A stretch of 64,000 bases of DNA from G965277745 sp965277745 (GTDB taxonomy: Bacteria > Pseudomonadota > Gammaproteobacteria > Cardiobacteriales > Cardiobacteriaceae): positions 372,001-436,000 of the forward strand of contig OZ255837.1 in assembly GCA_965277745.1 (NCBI GenBank), written 5' to 3'. The notes under the pieces were generated by a model. It worked only from the letters and a program-made list of their open reading frames with translations, searched no databases and had not been told where the DNA came from. Positions 44,527-54,266 of this stretch are shown one piece after another. A program made the translations under genes and the position numbers. Position 1 is the first letter of the stretch; each line of letters begins with the position of its first letter.

Positions 44527-45110
44527 TGTCCAAAGCGCGCATCACCGGTTTCGCGCCGCTTGGCGGCGCCACAGCGCATACGCTGATTCTCGGCAGCATC
44601 CCCGGCGTCGCTTCCCTGCAGAGACGACGATATTACGCCCATCCACGCAACGCTTTCTGGCCGATTCTCTGCGCGTTTCTCGCCATCGCCGGTGATTCGT
44701 CCTACGCGAAAAAAACCACCGCGCTCACGGACGCCGGCTTCGCTTTGTGGGACGTGCTCGGCGCCTGTTCGCGCGCAGGCAGCCTCGACAGCGCCATCCT
44801 CTGCGCGAGTGAAACCGTCAATCCACTTGCCGACTTTCTGAACACACATCCGGACATCGAGAAAGTCATGTTCAACGGCGCGAAAGCGGCACAATGTTTT
44901 TACCGTAAGGTAGCACCCACCCTTTCCGACAATAAACGGGAATATATCCGCCTCCCATCGACGAGTCCCGCAAACGCGGTGATGAGCTTCGAGGAAAAGC
45001 GCGCGATCTGGCACGCCGCGCTTCGCCGCTATCGGATCCACGGCGAAACGGAGGTATGCTATAATAAGCCGCGATTTTTTCCAGGAAACCGCGATGAGCA
45101 TGCAAAGTGA
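44526..45110 (+). CDS. DNA-deoxyinosine glycosylase, UDG superfamily
   Basis: A 194-residue protein. LILGSIPGVASLQRRRYYAH is the family motif I, PRNAFWPILCAFL follows and RLPSTSPANAVMSFEEKRAI is motif II with the catalytic-loop region. Such enzymes remove hypoxanthine from DNA. The last 25 or so residues extend beyond the usual end and run over the start of the next gene by 17 bases. Confidence 0.85.
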   Translation: MSKARITGFAPLGGATAHTLILGSIPGVASLQRRRYYAHPRNAFWPILCAFLAIAGDSSYAKKTTALTDAGFALWDVLGACSRAGSLDSAILCASETVNPLADFLNTHPDIEKVMFNGAKAAQCFYRKVAPTLSDNKREYIRLPSTSPANAVMSFEEKRAIWHAALRRYRIHGETEVCYNKPRFFPGNRDEHAK

Positions 45111-46281
45111 TATTATCGTCGCAGGCGCCGGACCGGCGGGTCTTAGCCTGTGCCGCTCACTGGCCGACAGCCGTTTGACGATCACCGTGATCACCCCCCA
45201 CAGCGCCGAGGAACTCGAAAATCCCCCTTTCGATGGCCGCGAAATCGCCCTCACCCACCCTTCTCGAAACATTCTCGCGACACTCGGCATTTGGCAGCGT
45301 TTCCCGGAAGAGGAAATCCACCACCTGCGCGAAGCCAAAGTGATAAACGGAACTTCCGAGCACGAATTACATTTCCCGTTGCCGCAAACGAACGGTGCCC
45401 GTCAGGCGATCGACACCCTCGGTTATCTTGTCTCCAACCACACCATCCGGCGCGCGGCCTACACCTGCGTGCGCGAGCGCGATGACATCGAATGGCGCCT
45501 CGCGCGCAAGGTCGTACGCGCCGAAAGCAACGCGCGCGAGGCCACCGTCGAGCTTGACGACGGCGAAGTTTTGCGCGCGCCGCTCCTGATCGCCGCCGAC
45601 AGTCGTTTCTCCACCGTTCGCCGGCAAATGGGCATTCCCACGAAGATGCACGACTACGGACGTACTGTCTTTGTCTTCCGCCTCGAACATGAACTCGGTA
45701 ACGACCATACCGCTTGCGAATGCTTCTTCTATGGCAACACTTTGGCGCTGCTGCCGCTTACCGATCGTCTGAGCAATTGCGTGATGACCATCGACACCCG
45801 CAAACGTGCTCTTTTCGATAACATGGACGAGGCGGCGCTTGCCGAACACGTCAGCTGCCAACTCGGCCATCGCTTCGGAAAAATGCGCATGGCGAGCACG
45901 ATCCATGATTATCCACTGGTGGGGGTGCACGCGAAACGATTTTACGCCGAACGCTGCGCCCTCATCGGCGACGCCGCCTGCGGCACCCATCCGGTTACCG
46001 CGCACGGTTTCAATCTCGGCCTGAAAAGTCAGGCGATCTTGAGTCATCTCCTCCTGCGTCAATCGGGACAGGGTAAGGATATCGGCGAGACCAGCGTCCT
46101 TGAAGCGTACAATCGTCGCCATCGGAAAAACACCCTGCCGCTGTATTACGGCACTAATTTGATCGTCGCCTTGTTCACTCGCGAAACGGCGCCCGCGCGC
46201 TGGCTGCGCGACGCCGTTGTCCATCTTGGCAACAACCTGCCGCCCCTGAAAAAGCTGATCACGCGGCAGTTGACCGGCTGA
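45094..46281 (+). CDS. ubiM: UbiM-type ubiquinone hydroxylase (UbiH/UbiF/COQ6 family)
   Basis: A 395-residue FAD monooxygenase. The dinucleotide site is DIIVAGAGPAGLSLCRSLAD and the C-terminal FAD motif is CALIGDAACGTHPVTAHGFN. Features resembling UbiM are PFDGREIALTHPSRNILATL and DTLGYLVSNHTIRRAAY. UbiM enzymes hydroxylate one or more ring positions and can replace UbiH, UbiI or UbiF; regiospecificity varies among species and cannot be deduced here. Start 45094 has a weak upstream site inside the preceding gene. Confidence 0.8.
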   Translation: MSMQSDIIVAGAGPAGLSLCRSLADSRLTITVITPHSAEELENPPFDGREIALTHPSRNILATLGIWQRFPEEEIHHLREAKVINGTSEHELHFPLPQTNGARQAIDTLGYLVSNHTIRRAAYTCVRERDDIEWRLARKVVRAESNAREATVELDDGEVLRAPLLIAADSRFSTVRRQMGIPTKMHDYGRTVFVFRLEHELGNDHTACECFFYGNTLALLPLTDRLSNCVMTIDTRKRALFDNMDEAALAEHVSCQLGHRFGKMRMASTIHDYPLVGVHAKRFYAERCALIGDAACGTHPVTAHGFNLGLKSQAILSHLLLRQSGQGKDIGETSVLEAYNRRHRKNTLPLYYGTNLIVALFTRETAPARWLRDAVVHLGNNLPPLKKLITRQLTG

Positions 46282-46301
46282 AATAACATCGCCCCACGCA
46301 C

Positions 46302-46323
46302 CCGATTCGCCCTTGCGAATCGG
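46302..46323 (+). terminator. Perfect 9-bp hairpin after ubiM
   Basis: CCGATTCGC and GCGAATCGG flank a CCTT loop, 21 bases after the ubiM stop. There is no T tract, so it may be an RNA 3'-end stabiliser or a factor-dependent site rather than an intrinsic terminator. Confidence 0.45.
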
Positions 46324-46430
46324 CCGGGCAATCGACCGTGGTGTTTCCGTTGCCGTGACGACCACGATCAAAACGAGGGAACGGGAATGCCGTCGTGCTT
46401 TCCGTTTTATCTTTCTCCCCTTCGACAAGC

Positions 46431-46470
46431 GATCCCTCTTTCTCACATCAAACCAAGAAAGGGATCTTTT
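46431..46470 (+). terminator. Probable terminator downstream of ubiM
   Basis: GATCCC-TC-TTTCT pairs with AGAAAGGGATC across a 12-base loop, followed directly by TTTT. The two-base bulge weakens it slightly. Confidence 0.5.
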
Positions 46471-46856
46471 CATCGCCGTGGCGGGGAAAAGCGGGTGTTT
46501 TTTATGGCCGATATTTCCGCCCTCGCATCATTCCTTTCGTATGCTTTCGCTTTTATTGCACCGTAAAAGCAATATTTATCGAAAAACCAGGCGCCGTGAG
46601 AATTAAGAAGTGAAAATTTTCTCCAACGCGTTTGTCTTTCTCCCTTTTCCGATTCGTACGAGTCCTCTTCGCGCTTGTCTTTTCCTTACCGGCCGAGCGG
46701 TAAAAAAGGGAGGCATGCTCTCTACCACACCGATAATTTTCCTGTATAATTTTTCCGACCAAGAATGATCGGTCTTTAAAAGCGGCAAAAGCGAATAAAA
46801 AACGATCGCATACTGGCCGCCGTATCACGGATTCAGTCAACAATTTTGGAGAACAT

Positions 46857-47321
46857 ATGAAAAGCAAAATATTCATCCTCGCGGCCCTTGCCGCTACCAG
46901 CGCCACGGGCGTGGCGAAAATCAGCGACGGCAAGTCCTACGGGGCCTGGAAAGGCGCCTGCGACAAGAATGAATGCGCTGTGCTTCAGATCGTTTACAAC
47001 AAGGAAAAAACCCCAGTTGGCCTAGTAATCTTGCGAAAATTGGCGGAAGAGAAAAATACGTTCGCGATGATCATTACCGTACCGCTTGGCGTCAATCTCC
47101 ATGCCGGCCTCGGCCTCGCGATCGACGGTGAGGAAATCAGCCGCAACGGATTTGACTTGTGCAACCCGGGCGGCTGCAACGTCGCGCTGCCAGTCAAAGA
47201 CGACCTTCTGCAGAAAATAAAGAAAGGTAAAGCGTTGCAAGTGGCCGCCTTCATCGACGATAAACAGCAAACCCTCTCGTTTTCCCTGTCCGGCGCGACC
47301 AAGGCGATCGAAGCGCTATAA
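46857..47321 (+). CDS. Invasion-associated locus B (IalB) family exported protein
   Basis: A 154-residue protein with signal peptide (MKSKIFILAALAATSATGVA). The mature part has paired Cys (WKGACDKNECAVLQI and DLCNPGGCNVALPV), the positions that form disulfides in the IalB family, and ITVPLGVNLHAGLGLAIDGE, a family hallmark. The family is named for a Bartonella protein, but most members have no proven role. A GGAG site lies 7 bases from ATG. Confidence 0.85.
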   Translation: MKSKIFILAALAATSATGVAKISDGKSYGAWKGACDKNECAVLQIVYNKEKTPVGLVILRKLAEEKNTFAMIITVPLGVNLHAGLGLAIDGEEISRNGFDLCNPGGCNVALPVKDDLLQKIKKGKALQVAAFIDDKQQTLSFSLSGATKAIEAL

Positions 47322-47378
47322 GCGGCATTGCCGGGAAAAAAACCACCGTTTTTCACCCAGCTCTTGCCAAGCCAAACC

Positions 47379-48050
47379 ATGACCATTCTGCCCCACCCCG
47401 ATGGGGTAATTTTCGACTGCGATTCTACCCTTTCGAGCGTTGAAGGTATCGACGAACTCGCCGCGATCAAGCACTGCGGCGGAGAGACCGCCGCGCTGAC
47501 AAATCAGGCGATGAATGGCGAAGTACCCCTCGAGGCAGTCTACCGCAGACGTCTCGACCTCATCCGTCCCACGCGCCGCGACCTCGAAAAGATCGCCGAA
47601 CGCTATCTCGCAACACCCACCCCGGGGGGCGCGGAAACAATCGCCAGACTGAAAACGGCCGCTATCCCCGTCGCGATCGTGAGCGGTGGCCTGCGCGAAG
47701 CCATTTTGCCGCTCGCCCGCATGCTCGATGTCGCAGAGAACGATGTCTTCGCCGTAGCGCTCGATTTCGACGCCGAAGACCGCTACCGCGGGATACGCCC
47801 CACGCCACTGACCACAGCCATCGGCAAACGTCGCGTCGTCGCCGACTGGAAGTTAGACAAAGGCCTAGGACGCGTCTATCTGATCGGCGATGGCATGAGT
47901 GACGTTGCCGCCCGGGGCGCGGATGGCGCCGATATCGTGATCGGCTACGGTGGAGTCGTTCGCCGCGAAACGGTAGAAAAGGCGGCCGATTTCTTTTACT
48001 CGGATCACGACCTGCGCGGAATTCTCGCCTTCTGGGGGATGACGGCGTGA
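47379..48050 (+). CDS. SerB-like HAD phosphatase
   Basis: A 223-residue HAD-IB phosphatase. GVIFDCDSTLSSVEGIDELA is motif I (DxDST) with the SerB-type follow-on, VAIVSGGLREAILPLARML is motif II and VYLIGDGMSDVAARGA motif IV. Phosphoserine is the likely substrate, though it is shorter than two-domain SerB proteins. ATG 47379 is chosen over 47328 because the family begins here. Its stop overlaps the next GTG (GTGA). Confidence 0.78.
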   Translation: MTILPHPDGVIFDCDSTLSSVEGIDELAAIKHCGGETAALTNQAMNGEVPLEAVYRRRLDLIRPTRRDLEKIAERYLATPTPGGAETIARLKTAAIPVAIVSGGLREAILPLARMLDVAENDVFAVALDFDAEDRYRGIRPTPLTTAIGKRRVVADWKLDKGLGRVYLIGDGMSDVAARGADGADIVIGYGGVVRRETVEKAADFFYSDHDLRGILAFWGMTA

Positions 48051-50387
48051 CCGAGATCGTGGAGAACATCGGGCAATTCTATCTTGGCAGCGAAACCTAT
48101 CCGCAAAAAGACATGCCGCTACTTTACGACACCGCCGATCTCACCACCCATGCCTTGATCATCGGCATGACCGGATCGGGCAAGACCGGTCTCGGTATTT
48201 GTTTGCTGGAAGAAGCCGCGCTCGATCATATCCCGATCATCGCGATCGATCCAAAAGGTGATCTCGGCAATCTCGCTCTCAATTTCCCGCAGTTGCGCGA
48301 GGAGGACTTTCTCCCTTGGGCGGATTGTGACTCCCGCCGCCAAGACGGTGAAAACACTCGGCAATGGGCGGAAAAAATCGCCACTCTGTGGCGAGACGGT
48401 CTTGCCAAAAGCGGGCAATCTTCGGCGCGCATGAAGCGCCTTAAGGACGCCAATCCGGTACGCCTTTACACCCCGGGGAGCACTGCCGGTATTCCCTTTT
48501 CCCTGCTCGCCAACCTGGCACCGCCCGAGGCGTCCATCCGCGCCGACGGGGAAAGCTACGGAAACTATTTGGACAGCACCGCCGGCGGCTTGCTTGCGTT
48601 ATTCGGGCAGACAGCGGACACCCTTGATCCGCAACAGGTATTTCTCACCCACGTGCTGAAATCGAGCTGGGATGACGGCAAAACCCTTTCCCTCGCTGAA
48701 CTTGTCGGAAAGATCCAAAATCCGCCGTTTACAAAAATCGGGGTGCTGCCGGTCAGCCAGGTCTTCCCGGCGCGCGCGCGGCAGGGACTGGCGATGTCAT
48801 TCAACAATCTCCTCGCCTCGCCTTCTTTTGCGGCCTGGCGCAGCGGGCAGCCACTTGACTGTGAAAGCCTGTTCTACGACAGAGAAAAAAAAAGCGCAAA
48901 CCAGTGTCGTCAACATTGCCCACCTCGGCGATGGCGAACGGATGTTCTTTCTTACCCTGCTGCTCAACCATCTCATCCACTGGATGCGCCGCCAGCAGGG
49001 CACCAGTGCGCTGCGGGCGATTCTCTATATGGACGAAGTCGCCGGCTATCTGCCGCCGAACGGGAATCCGCCGAGTAAAGCGCTGTTTCTGACCCTGCTC
49101 AAGCAAGCGCGTGCTTTCGGGCTGGGGCTCGTTCTTTCCACCCAGAATCCCGTGGATCTCGATTACAAAGCCTTGGCCAACGCCGGCACCTGGTGCATCG
49201 GTAAACTCCAGACAGCACAAGATCGCGCCAGAGTCAGCGAAGGCTTGCTCTCGGCCGGCAAACAGGGTCTGCGCAAGAAAGAACTCGACGCCTGGTTCGA
49301 CCGCCTCGGCAAACGACAATTCCTCCTCCACAACATCCATGAAGACAGCCCGTGCATTTTCGAGACCCGCTGGGCGATGAGCTATCTCGCGGGACCGCTT
49401 GATAGCCGCCAGATCGCGACGCTCGCCGGCCCCGACAGAGAAGACCCACCCGCCGCCGCGGCAACGGCAAACAGCGCCACCTCGCCCGCAGTTCTGCCCA
49501 CCGGGATTTCCTGTTATTACTTGCCGACGAACGCCGCCGACGCAGAGACGCCGCACTACTCTCCGAGCGTGCTCGGCAGTGCCCGGTTGTTTTTCAACGA
49601 CCGCAAATCGGGCATTCGCCACGAACGAAAGCTCCTTCTCGACTGTCCCTTCAGCGACGAGACGCTCGACTGGCAAAAGGCCCAACCTGCCGGATTTGCC
49701 ATGGAACAACTGCAAAACGCGGCGCAAACGCCGGCGTTTTATCATCCGATTCCCGCTTCCGCGCAAAATATCGCCAATTGGCGCGACTGGGAAAAACAAT
49801 TCAAAAACTTCCTCCGTCAACAGCAAAGCGTCGAAGTGCTGTATTGCGAGGCGCTCGAACTGTACAGCGATCCGGGCGAAAGTGAAACGGCTTTTCGTCA
49901 CCGCATCGCCACCGATTTACGCGCCAAACGCGACAGCGAAATGATCACCCTGCGGCAGAAATACGCGGGCAAACAGATGAGCCTGAGGCGGCAGTTACTC
50001 AGCGCGCAAAACGTCCTCGAGCGCGAACACGCGCAGTCCTCGCAACGCCTGATCAGCGCCGGACTTTCCATAGGCGGCGCGCTGCTTTGCGCCTTTACCG
50101 GACGCAAGGTACTCTCGCGAAGCAACATCCGCCGCGCGAGCAGCGCGTTTCAAAAAGCTACGCAGATCGGCAAGGAACGTCAGGATATCGATGCCGCGCA
50201 AGAGAAACAGCAACTCTTGGAGGAACGAATGCGATCGGTCGAGACAGCGCTGAAAGGCGAACTGGACGCTTTGCGAAAGCGCCATGACCCGCAAGCTGTC
50301 GCCTTGAACAAAACGCGAATCAAGGTGAAAAGCGCTGACATCGAAATCCGCTTTGTCGCCCTCGGTTACCGCGCCCGGCGCGCGTAA
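48047..50387 (+). CDS. HerA-like (DUF87-type) ATPase, frame changes at an A9 tract
   Basis: The GTG at 48047 opens a frame with Walker A (IIGMTGSGKTGLGICLLEEA) and AIDPKGDLGNLALNFPQL. It runs to 49078, but protein-like sequence leaves it at 48885-48893, a run of nine A. The second frame continues KAQTSVVNIAHLGDGERMFF, a Walker B-like ILYMDEVAGYLPPNGNP and the sensor-like LVLSTQNPVDLDYKALAN, then a coiled-coil C-terminus (about residues 620-760). Combined length is about 779 residues. A single inserted A (A8 to A9) explains the split; RNA-polymerase slippage or -1 frameshifting could restore product. The cellular role of these stand-alone HerA-like ATPases is unknown. Confidence 0.8.
48885..48893 (+). 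repeat. Nine-adenine tract at the frame junction
   Basis: GAG-A9-GCG is exactly where the two ATPase frames meet. Eight A would give one continuous frame, reading DREKKAQTSVVN. Confidence 0.85.
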
Positions 50388-50607
50388 AAGACGCTATTTC
50401 CCCAAGAAACGCCGCTTCCTTCTTCTTGCCGCCGCGGTAAGGGAAAACGACATCGTTGTCGCGGTCGCGAAGGCGCCAAAGCGGCGCTTGTCCGCGTAAC
50501 CGGAGAATAAACTCCGTTCTCGCCCACGAGGGTGCTATCGCGGGCAGCCCGTATCTGCGCCGAAACGAGATTCCGTACTCGAACGACAGGAGGATAGCAT
50601 CCCCCGC

Positions 50608-50626
50608 TCGCGCGCCGGGCGCGCGA
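50608..50626. terminator. Long GC hairpin between convergent genes
   Basis: TCGCGCGCC-G-GGCGCGCGA is a perfect 9-bp inverted repeat (realistically 7 bp with a 5-base loop) between the ATPase and the GH42 gene, which converge. Neither side has a T tract. It may block read-through transcription from both directions. Confidence 0.4.
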
Positions 50627-50638
50627 TACAGCGTAGAT

Positions 50639-52585
50639 TCACGAGCCGCTTCCGGCGTTCGCGCGCCGTTCACGAATGACGCCGGCGACCGGCAGATGTC
50701 TGCCATGACAGGCGAGCGGATGGGGATTGTAGTTGAACCAGAAGCGTTCGCAAGCGGTGTCGCGGATCCGCACACCGTCGGGTAGATCGAGGGTTGCCAC
50801 CCCTTTTTCCCGACACAAACGGCGAAACAAGGCAACAAGACCTTCCTGATCCAGCCAGCCGCCGATATAGATCCTCTCCCCGTCGCGCACCGCAAGGGGC
50901 GCATCGCTCTCGCGATGGAGGAGGACATCACAGGCGCGCGACGCCAGTTCTTCGAGGTATCCGGTGACGTGCCCGCCTTCACGGACCGCGATCGGCATGT
51001 CGGGACGGAGACTTTCCACCCGGGAAACCGTGACGTCGAGACCGGGCATGGCGGGCGGTAGCGGTAGCGGAATCGCCATATGCGCATCCCGCGCCGCGCT
51101 GCGCGGGCCGAGAACAACCATTCCCCGGCACGCGAACAAGGCCTGTTTCAGATCCGCGGGCATGTGGATCATCCCGGGGGCGAAAACAAGGCGATATCCC
51201 TTGAAGCTTCGCTCTGTCGGGGCAACGATATCGATCGACAAGCCCAACTTGCGCAGGGCGCGATAGTAATCGAAGAGCAATTGAAAATACGATAGCCCCT
51301 GCCCGTGCGGCTGCACCCTCCAGGCCGCATCGGCGTCATAGTCGAAAATCAGGGCGATTTCGGCTTGCGCCGCTGAAACCGCCGATGCCTCGGCCAATTC
51401 GGCAAATACCTCGCGCACTTCGGCCATGGCGGGCGTTTCGACGCTATCGCTGCGCAGCAATCCGGCGTGCATCTGCTCCTGGGCAAACGGCGATTGGCGC
51501 CAGCGGAAATAGCAGACGGTCTCGGCGCCATGGGCGAATGCTTCCCAGGTCCACAGACGGACGATGCCGGGCAGGGGAGAAGGATTGTACGACGCCCAGT
51601 TTACCGCCCCCGGCTGCTGTTCCATCACCCACCAGCGCCCCCTGCCGACCCCGCGGTACAAGTCATGATGAAAAGCCTGGAAATCCGGCTCCCCCTGGCG
51701 GGCATAGCGGCGGCGCTCTGCATCGTCCGTTGCGATTCGGTCTTCAAGAAAACCGAGTGGATAGCTGTCCCAGCTGGCGATATCGAGGTCTTCGCCCAGC
51801 CTGAAATGATCGAAATCGCTGCTGCGTCCCATATAATTGTGGGTGATCGGCGCCGCACTGTAGCGACGGATGATTTCCACCTGGGCGCGATTGAATTTCA
51901 CCACTTGCCCGCAACTGAAGCGGCGGAAGGCGAGACAATGCGCGGGATTGGCCTCTGTCACCGTCAGATTGGGCAAATCGATCGCCTCGAAATCTTCGTA
52001 ATTCATCGACCAGAAGACATTGCCCCAGGCCCGGTTCAAGGCGGCGATATCCCCGCCATCGCCGGTTGCGGCGGGAAATTGTTCGCGCAGCCACTGACAA
52101 AAAGCGCGGCGCGCCGCCGCGGAATAGGAAAGTGTGGTGTCATGACAGCCATATTCATTGTCTGTCTGCCAAGCGTGGACATAGGGGTTTGCGCCATACC
52201 TTTCCGCCATCGCGGTGACAATCCGTCGGCACTCCGCCAGATAACCGGGATGACTGAAGCAATAGTGACGGCGGGAGCCGAATTTACGCGGACGTCCCGC
52301 CGCATCGACGGCCAACATATCGGGGTGTTTGGCGATCAGCCAATGGGGCGGGGCGGCGGTCGGAGTGCCCAAAATCACCTGAAGACCCGTCTGACCGACA
52401 ATTTCGATCGCCTCGTCGAGCCACGCCCAGTGTGCTTTCCCTGGCCGCGGCTCGATCAGCGACCAGGAAAATTCCCCCATTCGTACCCAAGTCAACCCCG
52501 CATCCGCCATGCGGCAGGCGTCTTCACGCCAGCGCGAAGCGGGCCACTGTTCGGGATAATAGCAGATCCCCAATTTCCGTTTCAC
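50639..52585 (-). CDS. GH42 beta-galactosidase
   Basis: A 648-residue glycoside hydrolase. The A-domain opens KLGICYYPEQWPASRWREDA; the acid/base Glu is in WQTDNEYGCHDTTLSYSA and the nucleophile in GRWWVMEQQPGAVNWASYNP. A trimerisation B-domain and small C-domain follow. GTG 52585 is chosen because GGGGAA lies just upstream and the family starts at this point. No signal peptide is seen, so it is cytoplasmic, likely acting on imported galactosides. No transporter is adjacent. Confidence 0.9.
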   Translation of the reverse strand: MKRKLGICYYPEQWPASRWREDACRMADAGLTWVRMGEFSWSLIEPRPGKAHWAWLDEAIEIVGQTGLQVILGTPTAAPPHWLIAKHPDMLAVDAAGRPRKFGSRRHYCFSHPGYLAECRRIVTAMAERYGANPYVHAWQTDNEYGCHDTTLSYSAAARRAFCQWLREQFPAATGDGGDIAALNRAWGNVFWSMNYEDFEAIDLPNLTVTEANPAHCLAFRRFSCGQVVKFNRAQVEIIRRYSAAPITHNYMGRSSDFDHFRLGEDLDIASWDSYPLGFLEDRIATDDAERRRYARQGEPDFQAFHHDLYRGVGRGRWWVMEQQPGAVNWASYNPSPLPGIVRLWTWEAFAHGAETVCYFRWRQSPFAQEQMHAGLLRSDSVETPAMAEVREVFAELAEASAVSAAQAEIALIFDYDADAAWRVQPHGQGLSYFQLLFDYYRALRKLGLSIDIVAPTERSFKGYRLVFAPGMIHMPADLKQALFACRGMVVLGPRSAARDAHMAIPLPLPPAMPGLDVTVSRVESLRPDMPIAVREGGHVTGYLEELASRACDVLLHRESDAPLAVRDGERIYIGGWLDQEGLVALFRRLCREKGVATLDLPDGVRIRDTACERFWFNYNPHPLACHGRHLPVAGVIRERRANAGSGS

Positions 52586-52739
52586 GTTTTCCCCGTATGA
52601 CGTACGCCTTGCGATTTCCATCGCTTTTGCCAGTATGGCATGAACTCTGTCGGCGGCGGCGATCGAGGTCGTTGTTGCCTTGCTGTCGCCCGACGCTTGC
52701 AATATCGCGATAGGTCCGCGCAAACCTTGTTCGCCGCGT

Positions 52740-53480
52740 TTATCCCCCCCTCGCCGCTTCGCGGCGCGCCTCTTCTTCGGCGACGAGACGGTCGCGCCTC
52801 TTACGAATCCAGCTTTCCACTTGCCCGTTGATTTCCTTGACGGATTTGCCTGCGGCAAGAATCGGCTCACCGATACAAACTTGCACTTCTCCCGCGCACA
52901 TAGGCCCTTTTCGCGGCCAGAACTGGCCGGCATTGTGTGCCACCGGGAGCATCGGCACGCCAAGGGCGATGGCAAGGCGCGCCGCGCCGTGTTTGAATTT
53001 GAGCGGCGCGTGCGGCAAAAAGCGGTGTCCTTCCGGGAACATCACCACGGAAAACCCGCGCGCGACGCACGCGCTGCCCTGTTCGATCACTTGTTCGATC
53101 GATTGCCTGCGTTTGCCACGGTCGATGGCGATCGCGCCGAGCAAGCGCATCGTCCAGCCAAAAAACGGAATCCGCAGCAACTCTTTTTTCAGCACCCAGA
53201 CCTGGGTACGCAGCACCAAAGGCATGAACACCGTCTCCCAGGGAGACTGGTGATTCGTCACCAGAATGACCGGACGATCCGGCACGTTTTCCCGCCCGTG
53301 GATTTTCCATTTTACGCCGCAAACCCAGCGCAGCAACCACACTGTCGTATCGCCCCAGCCGGTGGCCAGGCGGTGGCGCCAGCGAAACGGCAACACGATC
53401 ATCGCCATGATCAATATACCCCAGACGAACGTCGCAAGCGCCCACAGGAGATAAAACGCATAGGTTCGTATGGTCCTCAC
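52740..53480 (-). CDS. plsC: 1-acyl-sn-glycerol-3-phosphate acyltransferase
   Basis: A 246-residue membrane enzyme making phosphatidic acid. An N-terminal TM region (AFYLLWALATFVWGILIMAM) is followed by acyltransferase motif I VTNHQSPWETVFMPL (His with Glu in place of the more common Asp, as in many PlsC homologues) and motif III VVMFPEGHRFLPHAPL. The start is GTG 53480, overlapping the gmhB stop as GTGA. Confidence 0.92.
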   Translation of the reverse strand: MRTIRTYAFYLLWALATFVWGILIMAMIVLPFRWRHRLATGWGDTTVWLLRWVCGVKWKIHGRENVPDRPVILVTNHQSPWETVFMPLVLRTQVWVLKKELLRIPFFGWTMRLLGAIAIDRGKRRQSIEQVIEQGSACVARGFSVVMFPEGHRFLPHAPLKFKHGAARLAIALGVPMLPVAHNAGQFWPRKGPMCAGEVQVCIGEPILAAGKSVKEINGQVESWIRKRRDRLVAEEEARREAARGG

Positions 53481-54025
53481 TTCAGCCAATCCTTCACCGC
53501 TTCTTCCAGATTCGCATAGCGTAACACGCCTGCGAGCGTGTTTTTGTGCCGGGTGGCCATCTTGCCCCCTTTTCCGGTTTTCACCAAAACCGGCTCGGCA
53601 CCGGCCGCGCGGGCGGCTTCCACGTCGACGATATTGTCGCCGACAAACGGCACGCCGCCAAGTTCGGTTTTGAAATAGGCCGCCTGATCGAGGAGCATGC
53701 CCGGATTGGGCTTGCGCCAGGGATGGCTGTCGCGGTAGCTTGGGCAATAGACGATACGCTCGATGCGGGCGCCGGCAAAGCGTGCCTGATCGAGCAATTT
53801 TCGATGGATCCGCACGAGGGTGGCCGCGTCGTAGCGGCCGCGCTCGATGCCGCCCTGATTGGTGCAAATCCCGATGCGGATGCCGGCGGCGGTGAGCGCG
53901 GCCATGCCGCGCAGAGCGCTGCCAAAAATGATCAGTTCCGCCGGCGTCGTAACGTAATCGTCACGATCTTCGTTGAGTACCCCATCACGGTCGAGCAACA
54001 CCAGTTTTTTGCAAAGATCAATCAT
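53477..54025 (-). CDS. gmhB: D-glycero-beta-D-manno-heptose 1,7-bisphosphate 7-phosphatase
   Basis: A 182-residue HAD-III phosphatase of ADP-heptose synthesis for LPS core. KLVLLDRDGVLNEDRDDYVT is motif I, GIRIGICTNQGGIERGRYDA motif II. The zinc-loop residues appear as CPSYRDSHPWRKPNPGM, in which the usual Cys/His set is partly replaced. VPFVGDNIVDVEAARAAGAE is motif IV. The gmhB-plsC order is conserved in many proteobacteria. Confidence 0.9.
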   Translation of the reverse strand: MIDLCKKLVLLDRDGVLNEDRDDYVTTPAELIIFGSALRGMAALTAAGIRIGICTNQGGIERGRYDAATLVRIHRKLLDQARFAGARIERIVYCPSYRDSHPWRKPNPGMLLDQAAYFKTELGGVPFVGDNIVDVEAARAAGAEPVLVKTGKGGKMATRHKNTLAGVLRYANLEEAVKDWLK

Positions 54026-54232
54026 CGCGCATCCGCCAAAAAGGTCATGATAAAAGATCAGCGTCGCGCGTGTACGATCATTTTCATAACCTGCTTGTCG
54101 GCGATGATATTCTCGTTACACGAGCGAGGGGGACGCGAAGGCGCGTCGTTTCGGGGCGGCTATGGCCGGCGGTGCCGCGCCTGTCGCACGCCGTCTCAGC
54201 CCTTGCTGATTTAGGCGTCTCTGTCGATCGGG

Positions 54233-54252
54233 AAAAAGGCCGGCGCGCCGGT
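54233..54252 (-). terminator. Possible terminator after mmsA
   Basis: On the minus strand CCGG-CGCG-CCGG is followed by CTTTTT, 15 bases after the mmsA stop. The stem is short but GC-only. Confidence 0.4.
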
Positions 54253-54266
54253 CGATACCGTCCTCC

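Larger units (their letters stand above)
46282..46856. other. 575-base AT-richer gap with two hairpins and a possible promoter
   Basis: It holds the hairpin at 46302-46323, the terminator-like structure at 46431-46470, and a TATAAT at 46745-46750 without a good -35, 107 bases before the IalB-like gene. Short open frames on both strands have skewed composition and no recognisable content. Confidence 0.5.

Noticed and set aside
46395..46613. Short plus- and minus-strand ORFs in the ubiM-ialB gap
   Set aside because: AT-rich, Phe/Arg/Ser-skewed frames overlapping the putative terminator; no coding signature.
50456..51117. ORFs overlapping the 3' end of the GH42 gene on both strands
   Set aside because: They are antisense or out-of-frame shadows of the GH42 gene, which has both catalytic motifs.
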